In this document: one piece after another, positions 1 to 7,273 of the stretch
How the letters are laid out: every line of letters begins with the position of its first letter
How positions within the stretch are numbered: the stretch's first letter is position 1
Virus record (IMG/VR): IMGVR_UViG_3300035670_000762
Coordinates: 1 to 34,537 of that record
Strand: one strand, 5' to 3'
Length of the DNA stretch: 34,537 nucleotides
From: a virus
The notes under the pieces: generated by a model
Database searches by the model: none
What the model was told of the DNA's origin: nothing
What the model saw: the letters and a program-made list of their open reading frames with translations, nothing else
Translations under genes and position numbers: made by a program

Positions 1-20
1 CCCTACGCTTACCTGCTGAC

Positions 21-50
21 TGTAAACCACCGTTATGAGTGATAAACCGG
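21..50 (+). other. Left terminus of the transposable phage (attL-type end)
   Basis: The probable first base is T21 of TGTAAACC. When this end and the reverse complement of the right end (from base 34505) are aligned without gaps, both begin TGTA and both carry GATAAAC at terminal positions 21-27, with further matches between (CC at 7-8, CCG at 10-12). Mu-family elements end in TG...CA with transposase sites just inside, so this is the expected arrangement. The 20 bases before it would be host DNA. No 5-bp target duplication links the two flanks (CTGAC on the left, CGTAT on the right), so the exact end is inferred. Confidence 0.65.
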
Positions 51-146
51 GAAGAGGCGAAAGGAAACGGGATCCGGTGGGATCAATTCAGGCGTGGCGG
101 GGGTTTGCGAGGTGATTCGATGGCGAGACGAGCGGGCTAGGCAGAT

Positions 147-238
147 CCGCGAGAATTGACAAAACGGCATCTGTTGTAAGCGGCGAGGCGCGAGAATTGA
201 TAAACGAGGCCTGCGGCGCGTGATGTGATAAAAACATC
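147..238 (+). repeat. Cluster of transposase-binding-site-like repeats at the left end
   Basis: Three related copies occur here: CCGCGAGAATTGACAAAACG (from 147), GCGCGAGAATTGATAAACGA (from 188) and GCGCGTGATGTGATAAAAAC (from 216). Their shared core is TTGAtAAA followed by CG or a similar pair. The same core occurs at the left tip (GATAAAC, 41-47) and at the right end (34437 on the plus strand; inverted at 34477-34496). MuA binds several such sites at each end to build the transpososome, so these are the likely L sites. The rest of 1-310 holds no gene that I can see. Confidence 0.6.
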
Positions 239-310
239 GTTCGTAGAGTTTAGGTAGGCCACTCGCAGCAAGCGGCTCCCCGATTATAGCGCGTCTCTCT
301 CACAACATTA

Positions 311-1048
311 CTATCCTACATCCTTACCAATCCACACCACCTGCCCAACGATAGCTAGGTGCTCCAGTTCGGTAGCCGGAATGACCTGGGTGTTGTATTC
401 CTTGTTATCGCTGATCAGCTCAATGGCACCGTCCCAGCGCTTCTGGATGCGCTTGGCATAGAGTTCGTCGCCTAAGCGAACCACGAAGATCTCACCATCA
501 ATCAGCCTGGTGCTATCCAGGTTGATCAGCAAACTATCGCCACTTTTGATAGTCGGCTCCATTGAATCGCCTTTGCCAAACACCACTTTAAGGCGTTCTG
601 GCCTGAATCCTCGATACTTGAGCCATTTCCATCTAAAGGCCAGATGCCGTTTAACAGGTATTTCATCACCGTTAAAGGCTCCATGGCCTGTGCTGACGGT
701 GATGTGGTAGCCCTCAATCAGCGCATATTCCTCATCGAACTCATCTTTGCAGACGCAGGGGGAGGGTTGTTCGGCCTTTTCGCCCGGATGTTTAGGGCCT
801 TCACCTGTAGCTAGCCATTCCAGTGCCACACCGCAGGCTACCGCAATGCCAACCAGCCGACTGATAGTTGGTTCAGTCTCACCGGTAAGGTACTTACGGA
901 TCGTCGTATCACTGATTCCGACTTTGCGACCAAAAGCTCGCACGCTCTCTTGTCCGATTAACTCTCTGAGTCGTTCGTTAAAAAGTCCGATACCGCTAGG
1001 AAGAATCGGACCTTGTGTCCGATTTTCTGTGTGTTCGTCCGATTCCAT
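311..1048 (-). CDS. c: LexA-like (S24) lysogeny repressor with N-terminal HTH
   Basis: This is a 245-residue repressor. Residues about 22-80 form a lambda/XRE-type helix-turn-helix (SVRAFGRKVGISDTTIRKYL region). The C-terminal half is an S24 peptidase fold with the catalytic serine in GDSMEPT (Ser162) and the general-base lysine in YAKR (Lys199). It is the only leftward gene and faces the Ner-like gene, the position of the lysogeny repressor in B3/D3112-type Mu-like phages; Mu's own c protein lacks the S24 domain. The start is the only Met before the HTH and has AAAGG six bases upstream. The linker reads VSTGHGAFN, with Thr-Gly where self-cleaving relatives usually have Ala-Gly, so RecA-induced cleavage may be altered. 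The first 33 codons contain repeated operator-like sites, which suggests autoregulation. Confidence 0.9.
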   Translation of the reverse strand: MESDEHTENRTQGPILPSGIGLFNERLRELIGQESVRAFGRKVGISDTTIRKYLTGETEPTISRLVGIAVACGVALEWLATGEGPKHPGEKAEQPSPCVCKDEFDEEYALIEGYHITVSTGHGAFNGDEIPVKRHLAFRWKWLKYRGFRPERLKVVFGKGDSMEPTIKSGDSLLINLDSTRLIDGEIFVVRLGDELYAKRIQKRWDGAIELISDNKEYNTQVIPATELEHLAIVGQVVWIGKDVG

Positions 1049-1120
1049 ATAAGCCTTTGTTTTATATGTAAATAACTGTCAGTCTGCACCCTATTGGTTG
1101 CGTCGGTGCATCGGACGCAA
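952..1120. promoter_or_regulatory. Array of repeated GTCCGAT/ATCGGAC operator half-sites
   Basis: The heptamer GTCCGAT or its complement occurs six times: 952-958, 985-991, 1005-1011 (inverted), 1017-1023, 1037-1043 and 1110-1116 (inverted). The copies at 1004-1011 and 1017-1024 form an inverted repeat with 8-bp arms AATCGGAC/GTCCGATT and a 5-bp spacer. Same-strand copies lie 33, 32 and 20 bp apart, close to whole helical turns. A second inverted repeat, TTGCGTC (1098-1104) / GACGCAA (1114-1120), overlaps the last copy. Most copies lie inside the 5' end of the repressor gene. I infer binding sites for the repressor, less likely for Ner. Confidence 0.6.
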
Positions 1121-1130
1121 TAAAAAGGTG

Positions 1131-1172
1131 TTGACGCGATATATAGGTCTGATCAATGCTTCATATATCGCG
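1131..1172 (+). promoter_or_regulatory. Candidate early promoter with overlapping 10-bp inverted repeat
   Basis: TTGACG at 1131-1136 matches five of six bases of a -35 box. It overlaps the left arm of a perfect inverted repeat, CGCGATATAT (1135-1144) and ATATATCGCG (1163-1172), with an 18-bp spacer. The best -10 at acceptable spacing is weak (AATGCT, 1155-1160, 18 bp), so the exact promoter is uncertain. A protein bound to the repeat would cover the promoter. Ner proteins bind inverted sites near the early start, so Ner autorepression is a reasonable inference. Confidence 0.4.
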
Positions 1173-1230
1173 CACTTGGCAACATGCCGAATGCGCAAAT
1201 TAGCCCGAAATACTAACACGGTGACACGTC

Positions 1231-1458
1231 ATGAAAATAGACAATGCCAACCATATCCATGCAGCCCTTCGGGCTCAGGGGATGACCTGTCGGTCTTGGG
1301 CTTTGGCACATGGCTTCCACCCAAGAACAGTTTTGAGCTGCATTGAATTGTTCTCACCTGACAAGGGACGAAAGCCCATACGGCCTCATGCAAAAGAGAT
1401 CGTCAAAGCTCTCTCCAAATCAATTGGGTTCGATTTGATTGGAGGTGACCATGAATAA
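1231..1458 (+). CDS. ner: Ner-like early DNA-binding regulator
   Basis: This 75-residue basic protein is predicted to be one helix-turn-helix domain (MTCRSWALAHGFHPRTVLSC core, then a basic RPHAKEIVKALSK helix), the size and pattern of Mu Ner and the related Nlp proteins. Ner represses transcription of the repressor and early operons after induction. It is the first rightward gene, divergent from the repressor and directly ahead of the transposase, exactly as in Mu. Its stop codon at 1456-1458 overlaps the transposase start by 8 bp, so the two are probably translationally coupled. The ribosome site before its ATG is weak (GGTGAC). Confidence 0.8.
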   Translation: MKIDNANHIHAALRAQGMTCRSWALAHGFHPRTVLSCIELFSPDKGRKPIRPHAKEIVKALSKSIGFDLIGGDHE

Positions 1459-3706
1459 AGAATGGTTCACAGCTCAAGATCTCGCCGGATTGGTTGGTGT
1501 CCCATCAACAGATCGCAGGGTAAGAAGCAAAGCTGCCGGAGATGGCTGGCAATCCAGAAAGCGTGAAGGAACCAAAGGCCTCGAATACCACATATCCAGT
1601 TTGCCATTAGTGACTCAACAGGTATTGGCCAAGCAAGCCGCCTCTGAGTTGCTGCAAAGCAACGAGCCGATTGTTATGGCGGCCAAGAGAGCTGCGGCAC
1701 AACTAAATGCCGAGGAAAAGAGCGGTACTCAATCCAGGCAGCTCCGCAAGGAGAAAAGCTCGGTGCTCTTCAACTCCCTACCTGAAAAGGCGCAGAACCG
1801 AGCCAACGCCAAGCTGGCCATTTTGCAGGCATTGGAGGTGTTCTTGGTGCCGTATTGCAGCGTAAATAGCAAAACTGAAGGCGTAAATCGGTTTGTTGAG
1901 GCTTACAACTCCAGACAGATCAGCTTGCCAGGGTGGGTTATTTCTGCCCGTGCCCGGTTAAGCGTACCCAGCCTGTACCGCTGGCAGAAAAAAGCAGAAC
2001 AGCATGGCATCAGCGCCTTGGCCGGTATTGTTCGAGTAGAGCGTCCACACCTGGTGGAGGCTAACCAGCGAATGGTGCAGTTCTTCACCGCGTTGTTGAC
2101 GGCTAAACCGCACCTGGAGAAAAAGCCACAGCGCCTGCGCGAATTGGCTCTGGTGCAAGCAGAACAAGAAATGGAGTGGAATGTCCCATCGGCCTCCAGT
2201 ATTCGCCGCTGGGTGAAGAAGTGGGTGGTTGAGCACAGCGCAGAGTTTGCCTATGTGACCAATCCGGATGGTTACAACAACGAGCACCGTCCGATCTTCC
2301 AGAAGATGTACCCGCAATATTCCCGCCCGAATGATGTGTGGGAGTTCGATAGCACACCAGTAGATGTGCAGCTGAACGTAGATGGCAAGTTGCGGCGTTA
2401 CAGCATCATCGCTGCCATTGATGTGATCACCCGGAGGGCTCGGTTGCTGCTGGCTCCCACATCGGATTCCGAGGGGATCTGCCTGTTGCTGCGCCAATGT
2501 CTGCTGACCTGGGGAATGCTGAATGATGATGGCATGGCCCGTACCGATAACGGATCCGACTATGTGAGCAAGCGCACCACCGGGATTTTTGCTCTGCTTG
2601 ATATCCGTCAGAGCCGAGCGGATGCCTATTCAGGGTGGCAAAAACCTCACATTGAACGGTTTTTCGGAACCATGTCTCGCAACCTGATGGAGGTTCTGCC
2701 GGGTTATATCGGTCACGATGTTTCTGACCGGAAACAGATCGAGGCCGCTCGTGCCTTCTGTGAACGGATCGGCAAGAAGAACCGTGCCAAAGCGCAGAAG
2801 GAAGCCTTGGAACTGGCGTTGACGCCCGTCCAGATGGAACAGGCTCTGAGTGACTGGTTGGAATACTACTACCACCACAAACCCCATGATGAGCTGGGCG
2901 GCCTGACACCGTTTCAGGTTTACCAGCAAAGCGGGTATCAACCCAAGGTGATCACCGAAGCGCATGCCCTCGACCTACTACTCAATTATGTAGGGGATGC
3001 CAGCGTGATCCGTGGGCGGGTTTCGGCTGGCGGCATCAAATACACATCCGAAGTGCTCATGGAAGCCCAGTGGGATAAGCGCCGCGTGAGGGTGTTCCTT
3101 GACCCCTGCGATGTCGGTCGGGCCACGCTCTATCCGTTGGATTCATGGGGTGAGTATGTCGAAGCGGTCAACAGTGATCTGATCGGTCGAGAGATATCAC
3201 CGACTGAATACCGAGATCGGCGCAAAGAACAGGGCAAGGTGCTGCGGGACTACAAACGTGGTGCCAAAAAGCTGCAGGAGGAATTTGGCATTGACACTCT
3301 GGCTGCTCGCGAACTGGCAGCCGCCAAAGCTCGGAATCAAGCCCTGATTGGTTTCCCCATGCCGGAGCTGGAGCACGGTAACGCGGCCATTACGGCCCTG
3401 GCCTCCGCTGCATCAGTCCAGTTGAAAAAGCCTGAAACCGAATTTACGGACGAACAACGCGATGCCTTGGCTCGCCGCCGTGGGCAGGAGCGTGAGCTTC
3501 TGCGCCAGCAGGAAGAGCGCAAGGCCACATTGCTCAGAAGTGAAGAAGAGCAAGCCTGGCACCTGTCGCGCAAAGCTTTGGTCGAGCCATTGAGTGATAA
3601 GGAGCGGGCGTGGTTGGAACAGTATCGGAAGGATTATTACCTGGTGGCCCGCCGGATCGATTTCAGCCTGCGCAAGGAACAAGAGGCAAAAGCACAAGGG
3701 CAATAA
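1451..3706 (+). CDS. A: DDE transposase (MuA family)
   Basis: This 751-residue protein catalyses strand cleavage and transfer for integration and replicative transposition. I start it at ATG 1451 because GGAGGTG (1441-1447) is correctly spaced; the in-frame TTG at 1439 is less likely. The N terminus is a MuA-type winged helix (EWFTAQDLAGLVGVP), followed by an end-binding helical region (about 100-260). The integrase-like catalytic core has Asp300 (VWEFDST), Asp366 (ARTDNGSDY) and Glu402 (QKPHIERFFG); the 35-residue gap between the last two is typical. A Mu-type C-terminal beta barrel follows (about 500-590). The final 100 residues are highly charged and helical, the region that contacts MuB and ClpX in Mu. 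It is longer than MuA (663 residues). Confidence 0.95.
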   Translation: MNKEWFTAQDLAGLVGVPSTDRRVRSKAAGDGWQSRKREGTKGLEYHISSLPLVTQQVLAKQAASELLQSNEPIVMAAKRAAAQLNAEEKSGTQSRQLRKEKSSVLFNSLPEKAQNRANAKLAILQALEVFLVPYCSVNSKTEGVNRFVEAYNSRQISLPGWVISARARLSVPSLYRWQKKAEQHGISALAGIVRVERPHLVEANQRMVQFFTALLTAKPHLEKKPQRLRELALVQAEQEMEWNVPSASSIRRWVKKWVVEHSAEFAYVTNPDGYNNEHRPIFQKMYPQYSRPNDVWEFDSTPVDVQLNVDGKLRRYSIIAAIDVITRRARLLLAPTSDSEGICLLLRQCLLTWGMLNDDGMARTDNGSDYVSKRTTGIFALLDIRQSRADAYSGWQKPHIERFFGTMSRNLMEVLPGYIGHDVSDRKQIEAARAFCERIGKKNRAKAQKEALELALTPVQMEQALSDWLEYYYHHKPHDELGGLTPFQVYQQSGYQPKVITEAHALDLLLNYVGDASVIRGRVSAGGIKYTSEVLMEAQWDKRRVRVFLDPCDVGRATLYPLDSWGEYVEAVNSDLIGREISPTEYRDRRKEQGKVLRDYKRGAKKLQEEFGIDTLAARELAAAKARNQALIGFPMPELEHGNAAITALASAASVQLKKPETEFTDEQRDALARRRGQERELLRQQEERKATLLRSEEEQAWHLSRKALVEPLSDKERAWLEQYRKDYYLVARRIDFSLRKEQEAKAQGQ

Positions 3707-3813
3707 AACCGGCAGGCAGGTTGCCGAACGTGGAAGGGACGCAACCTACCCGCCGTCCACTTAAATCAGCAATTAACCAAATCGCAATTGCTAATTAAAC
3801 AGGAATTTTAATC

Positions 3814-4551
3814 ATGAAGAAAAAAGTTGTTCCCGTCAAAAACGTTACTCGCACCGAGACCTTGTTTCACAACCTGAATAGCCGGTCACAAGTTGTTCCA
3901 GGTATTGGTCTGGTTCATGGGCCGAGTGGATTTGGCAAGACCACCACCATGACATGGCTCTTCAACCAGGATGGGGTCAACGCCATTTATATCCGCTGCT
4001 TCGCAACAGACACGCCGAGCAGTGTATTGGAGCGGATCGTTCGCGAGTTGGGCATGGTTCCTCGATTCCCTATTCAGCGCATGGTGGATGACGTAATCGA
4101 ACGGATGCGGGCAGAGGAATTAACCCTGTTCGTTGACGAGTGTGATTACGTTGTTGGTTCTAACCGCATCATGGATAGCTTTCGAGACATCTACGATGGC
4201 ACGGATCAACCGGTGATTCTCATTGGCATGGACCAAATCGCCAAACGTATCAGCCACCGCAAACAGTTGTTTAACCGCATCAGTGATTGGATTGAATTTC
4301 AACCCGCTGATTTGGCCGATGTAGGCATGTTTGCCGACCACTTAATCGAAGGCGATATCTTGCTGGAAGAAGACTTGCTCAACGCTATTTGTAAGCGAGC
4401 TCATGGCGAGGTTCGTCGGATCTTGATTGCTCTGGAAAAAATTGAGTCTCTTGCTTTGGCCAATGACATGGCGGTTATCAGTTTGGCTGACCTACACGGC
4501 CGTGAAACCGAATTGTTCTTGGACTTCAACGGCAAAGGGCGGCTGGGTTAA
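3814..4551 (+). CDS. B: AAA+ ATPase, transposition target-selection protein (MuB-like)
   Basis: This 245-residue ATPase has Walker A GPSGFGKTT (residues 36-44) and Walker B TLFVDECD (104-111). MuB forms ATP-dependent filaments on target DNA and delivers it to the transposase, and it underlies target immunity. Position directly after the transposase supports the assignment. It lacks the separate N-terminal HTH domain of Mu B (312 residues) and so belongs to the shorter MuB/TnsC-like type seen in several Mu-like phages. A CAGGAA site precedes the ATG. The 107-bp spacer before it is AT-rich near its end and contains an inverted repeat (AGCAATT 3768-3774 / AATTGCT 3786-3792). Confidence 0.9.
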   Translation: MKKKVVPVKNVTRTETLFHNLNSRSQVVPGIGLVHGPSGFGKTTTMTWLFNQDGVNAIYIRCFATDTPSSVLERIVRELGMVPRFPIQRMVDDVIERMRAEELTLFVDECDYVVGSNRIMDSFRDIYDGTDQPVILIGMDQIAKRISHRKQLFNRISDWIEFQPADLADVGMFADHLIEGDILLEEDLLNAICKRAHGEVRRILIALEKIESLALANDMAVISLADLHGRETELFLDFNGKGRLG

Positions 4552-4555
4552 TTCG

Positions 4556-4574
4556 CGGAGGCGGGATGCCTCCG
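4556..4574 (+). terminator. Hairpin after the MuB-like gene (attenuator-like)
   Basis: CGGAGGC (4556-4562) and GCCTCCG (4568-4574) form a perfect 7-bp stem with loop GGGAT, directly after the stop of the ATPase gene. The following bases (ATATTTCC) are not a real U tract, so I expect partial attenuation or protection of the mRNA 3' end rather than full termination. The early genes must be read through this point. Confidence 0.4.
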
Positions 4575-4607
4575 ATATTTCCAGACGTTTCCAGGGGATT
4601 TATTTAA

Positions 4608-5192
4608 ATGACACAGAGCACGAGAAATAAACGAGCAATTGCTTGGGAACATATGGCAGCTAATGACCAATTCACTGTCAACGACATTGCCAATGTTCTA
4701 GCTGAACCTGCGGATAAAGGCCGCGAAATAGTGAAGGAGTTTGAACAACGCGGATTTATCCGGCAGGTGTCAGGGATTGGCGTTGCTGGGCGACCAAAAG
4801 TTTATTCCCGCATCGACGGGCGCACTCCGGTTCTTGGCCGAGGTCACTGTCAGGAAGGCAGAACTGTTCGACGTCGGGGGAATAAGACCAAACAACAGAA
4901 AATGTGGAACAGCATGAAGATGCACCGCGTTTTCACCAGAGTCGATTTGCAGATGACAGCAGAGGTTACGGACAGCCATGCAAAAGACTACCTCAATGCT
5001 CTACACAAGGCTGGCTATGTTCGTTTCACCGTCAAGGTGAAGGCCGGGCAAAAAAGCAAGGGGCTTCTTAGCCGCTACAGCCTATTACGGGACACCGGAC
5101 AGTTAGCTCCTATCGTGCGTAAAGCCGGTATGTGGGATCAGAACCAGCAGTTGTTCTACCCGTTTGAGCAATCACAAGGAACTGAGTCATGA
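4608..5192 (+). CDS. Tandem winged-helix DNA-binding early protein
   Basis: This 194-residue protein appears to contain two winged-helix units. The first spans about 8-68 (FTVNDIANVLAEPADKGREIVKEFEQRGFIRQV) and the second about 100-160 (MHRVFTRVDLQMTAEVTDSHAKDYLNALHKAGYVRF). A basic linker, rich in Arg and Lys (VRRRGNKTKQQK), joins them. Proteins of this shape follow the MuB gene in several Mu-like phages, and their role is not established; regulation or replication are reasonable guesses. Its stop overlaps the start of the next gene by 4 bp. I do not recognise a named family. Confidence 0.75.
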   Translation: MTQSTRNKRAIAWEHMAANDQFTVNDIANVLAEPADKGREIVKEFEQRGFIRQVSGIGVAGRPKVYSRIDGRTPVLGRGHCQEGRTVRRRGNKTKQQKMWNSMKMHRVFTRVDLQMTAEVTDSHAKDYLNALHKAGYVRFTVKVKAGQKSKGLLSRYSLLRDTGQLAPIVRKAGMWDQNQQLFYPFEQSQGTES

Positions 5193-5722
5193 GCAGCAAA
5201 GAACCGCTGTCGGTGTGGCTGACAGCCTTACAGCAAGCAGTGAAAAGCGGCTCATTGGCCGAGGTTTCTAAGCGGCTTGGGGTCTCAAAAACCCTAGTAA
5301 GCCAAGTCTGTAATCAAAAATATCCAGGTGATCTAGCTCGGGTTCAGAAGTTGGTGGAAGGCGCTTACCTGTCTCACACCGTGACGTGCCCGATCTTGGG
5401 GGAGATACGGCAAGACCAGTGTTTAGCCCACCAGGCGCGGCGAAATGTGAGCAGCAACCCGCTTTATATCCAGGTCTACAAAGCCTGTCGAAGTGGTTGT
5501 GCTCATAGCCAGATCCCAGAGGACAAGCAACTCAAACGCCCCATCCGTTTGAACTCTGATGTTGAGGTTGTGGAGCAGTACAACGCCTCAAGAGTGATTA
5601 GCCGACTGACCTTCCAGGCAGGCAGCAATGAAAGCGAGTTGGTGCAGTTACTAAAAAACGAGCTGGAGCATTTGGCGATGCGTTTCAACCAGCATCTGAG
5701 AAAGCAAGGAGAGAGCAAATGA
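5189..5722 (+). CDS. HTH protein with a cysteine-containing C-terminal region
   Basis: The 177-residue product begins with a compact helix-turn-helix (GSLAEVSKRLGVSKTLVSQVCNQKYPG, about residues 20-48), similar to XRE/LacI-type DNA-binding heads. A region with four cysteines follows in the pattern C-x9-C ... C-x3-C (TCPILGEIRQDQC, then ACRSGCAHS), which could bind zinc or an iron-sulphur cluster. The C-terminal third is helical and charged. It overlaps both neighbours by 4 bp, so it is embedded in the early operon. The function is unknown; a regulator is the most likely role. Confidence 0.7.
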   Translation: MSSKEPLSVWLTALQQAVKSGSLAEVSKRLGVSKTLVSQVCNQKYPGDLARVQKLVEGAYLSHTVTCPILGEIRQDQCLAHQARRNVSSNPLYIQVYKACRSGCAHSQIPEDKQLKRPIRLNSDVEVVEQYNASRVISRLTFQAGSNESELVQLLKNELEHLAMRFNQHLRKQGESK

Positions 5723-5967
5723 GCATCACCGACCGCATTGATATTCGTCGCAAGGCCGCCGTCATGCGGCGCTGGCTGCAGGCCAAGGGTATTTCCGTGA
5801 TTGAAAACCGAGTGGTGAATAAAACCCCGGTACTCGCGGTATCTGGCCCGGTGCCGAGTGAACTGGCCAGCCATGTGATGGTCATTACCGAAAAACTCAA
5901 CGGCCTGGAGCGTCGCGCCTGGTTGGCTCGCCTTGGTGGCTGCTGCATTCACTGGCGAGAGCAATGA
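5719..5967 (+). CDS. Small conserved-type early protein, unknown function
   Basis: This 82-residue basic protein starts at an ATG overlapping the preceding stop, with AAGGAGA upstream. The first helix is strongly basic (RIDIRRKAAVMRRWLQAKG), followed by an apparent beta-alpha segment ending ARLGGCCIHWREQ. No motif identifies an activity. Its continuous overlap with neighbours on both sides supports a real gene in the early operon. Confidence 0.6.
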   Translation: MSITDRIDIRRKAAVMRRWLQAKGISVIENRVVNKTPVLAVSGPVPSELASHVMVITEKLNGLERRAWLARLGGCCIHWREQ

Positions 5968-6017
5968 ACTACTACGAATCACCCTCTTTCTACATGGAAA
6001 AGAACAAGGAGAAAAAT

Positions 6018-6641
6018 ATGGAACAACAAGTAACCACAGTGCCTGCAGGTCACCGCAAGAACGCCCTGGGGCATTTAGTGCCGGAGGAGTTGATTGCTCC
6101 GGTTGACAAGATCCGGGATGACCTGGTGAGCAAAATCATCGCCAACGGGAAAAAGCTGCGTGAGGCCATCGCCGAGTTTAAGGCCGCCACCATGGGGGAA
6201 GTGTCGGCGTTCGTTGACCTGAGTGCAGCCGAGTATGGGGTTCAGTTCGGTGGGGCCAAGGGCAATGTGCAGCTGAGCAGCTTTGATGGCCAGCACCTGG
6301 TCAAACTCTCGGTCGGCGAGCACCGCCATTTCGATGAACGGATCCAGGCGGCCAAGCAACTGATCGATAGCTGCATCACCCGCTGGTCGGATGGGGCTTC
6401 TGCTCAGATCGTGGCATTGGTTGACCATGCGTTCCGGGTCAATAAACAGGGGCATATCGACGTGAACCAGGTTCTCAGCCTGCGCAAGCTGGACATCGAT
6501 GATGCCGATTGGAAAGAGGCGATGGACGCAATTGCCGACGCCATCCAGGTAACCGGAACCAGCACCTATCTGCGCCTGTATGAGCGGCAAGGTGTGGATG
6601 GCGGCTACAAGATGCTGAGTCTCGACCCGGCCAAATTGTGA
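6018..6641 (+). CDS. DUF3164 family early protein
   Basis: This 207-residue protein resembles the DUF3164 family common in Mu-like phages. It has an N-terminal GHRKNALGHLVPEELI segment, a central helical region (DDLVSKIIANGKKLREAIAEFK) and a C-terminal part ending YKMLSLDPAKL. The family has no established biochemical role. I choose ATG 6018 because AAGGAG (6006-6011) lies at ideal spacing. An in-frame ATG at 5964 overlaps the upstream stop and would add 18 residues, and cannot be excluded. Confidence 0.75.
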   Translation: MEQQVTTVPAGHRKNALGHLVPEELIAPVDKIRDDLVSKIIANGKKLREAIAEFKAATMGEVSAFVDLSAAEYGVQFGGAKGNVQLSSFDGQHLVKLSVGEHRHFDERIQAAKQLIDSCITRWSDGASAQIVALVDHAFRVNKQGHIDVNQVLSLRKLDIDDADWKEAMDAIADAIQVTGTSTYLRLYERQGVDGGYKMLSLDPAKL

Positions 6642-6669
6642 ACTTTTATACCCAACAAGGAGCATGACG

Positions 6670-6981
6670 ATGAGTAAAGGTGGAATCGGACACAGAACCA
6701 AGACGTTGGAGCAAGCGGCTGGCGAGCTGAAAACCATTGAGCGCGAGGCTGAGTTTGCGCGGATGGCTGAACGGGCACAGAGCGTCGTCACGTTTAAGGA
6801 GCTGTCTGAATTGGCTGCTCGATTAGAGCAGAACGGCGAGTACAGCAAAGCCCACGCGGTATGGATCAAGGCGAAGCATCTGGCTCGGCTGGAGGTCAAT
6901 CGGACTTGGTGCCGTCATCGCTCCGCGCTTTGTTCTGTTGCTGCTCACAAGTGGCCGCTGGAGCAACGGTTAGCAGCCTGA
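6670..6981 (+). CDS. ANR-family-like small regulator
   Basis: This 103-residue protein's central part (FKELSELAARLEQNGEYSKAHAVWIKAKHLARLEVNRTWCRHRSALC) fits the pattern of ANR proteins. These are small helical regulators first described as binders of AraC/XylS-type activators and also found in phages. The partner here is unknown. The start is ATG 6670, seven bases after AAGGAG (6657-6662); the ATG at 6664 is too close to that site. The stop codon (6979-6981) lies within the upstream stem II strand of the first hammerhead motif, so gene end and ribozyme are interleaved. Confidence 0.65.
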   Translation: MSKGGIGHRTKTLEQAAGELKTIEREAEFARMAERAQSVVTFKELSELAARLEQNGEYSKAHAVWIKAKHLARLEVNRTWCRHRSALCSVAAHKWPLEQRLAA

Positions 6982-7048
6982 CGCGAAACAGGGGTTTATG
7001 TCGTCCCCCTGTCTGCCGGGCGTGGTGGTCCGGTACTGATGAGCAGCC
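6981..7048 (+). ncRNA. Type II hammerhead ribozyme candidate, copy 1
   Basis: All core elements of a hammerhead are present in type II order. GAAA is at 6985-6988. Stem III is A6988-G6994 with C7006-T7012 (7 bp, loop 6995-7005). The cleavage triplet GTC is at 7011-7013. Stem I is TGCCGGGC (7014-7021) with GTCCGGTA (7028-7035), 8 pairs including two G-U, loop GTGGTG. CTGATGAG follows at 7036-7043. Stem II pairs G7043-C6984 and C7044-G6983, and beyond these two pairs it is non-canonical. Predicted cleavage is after C7013. The 3' part ends just before the GGAGAG ribosome site of the next gene. The short stem II is the weakest point. Confidence 0.8.
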
Positions 7049-7060
7049 GAGGAGAGAAAC

Positions 7061-7273
7061 GTGGATACAAACCAATACATTCATACCAGCGTTGACGATG
7101 CGCGAACCAGCCTGGAATGCCGAATGATCCAAGATCCGCTTTATGTGGTGCTGGCTTCTGCCGCAACACTCGTTGAACTCAATGGGCGTAGTGGCCAAAA
7201 GTCCCGTCGCATGATGCTGGCTGGCATGGTTCGCAAGGCCATCAAACAAGTGCCGATGGAGGTCAACCAGTGA
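7061..7273 (+). CDS. Small early protein between the two hammerhead motifs
   Basis: The 70-residue product starts at GTG 7061, with GGAGAG (7051-7056) correctly spaced. It is predicted helical, with a basic C-terminal half (NGRSGQKSRRMMLAGMVRKAIKQV); no family is recognised. It is the first of two genes lying between the predicted ribozyme cleavage sites. Cleavage of copy 1 would leave it with a 47-nt leader beginning with the stem I hairpin and a 5' hydroxyl. Its stop overlaps the start of the next gene (GTGA). Confidence 0.6.
   Translation: MDTNQYIHTSVDDARTSLECRMIQDPLYVVLASAATLVELNGRSGQKSRRMMLAGMVRKAIKQVPMEVNQ

Noticed and set aside
283-288. Perfect TATAAT on the minus strand near the left end as an outward promoter
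   Set aside because: The hexamer 17 bp upstream matches only two bases of a -35 box, and there is no gene to the left.
1098-1346. Open frame overlapping the ner gene
   Set aside because: It lies mostly in the divergent control region, lacks a ribosome site, and has no protein-like pattern; the 1231 frame has a clear HTH.
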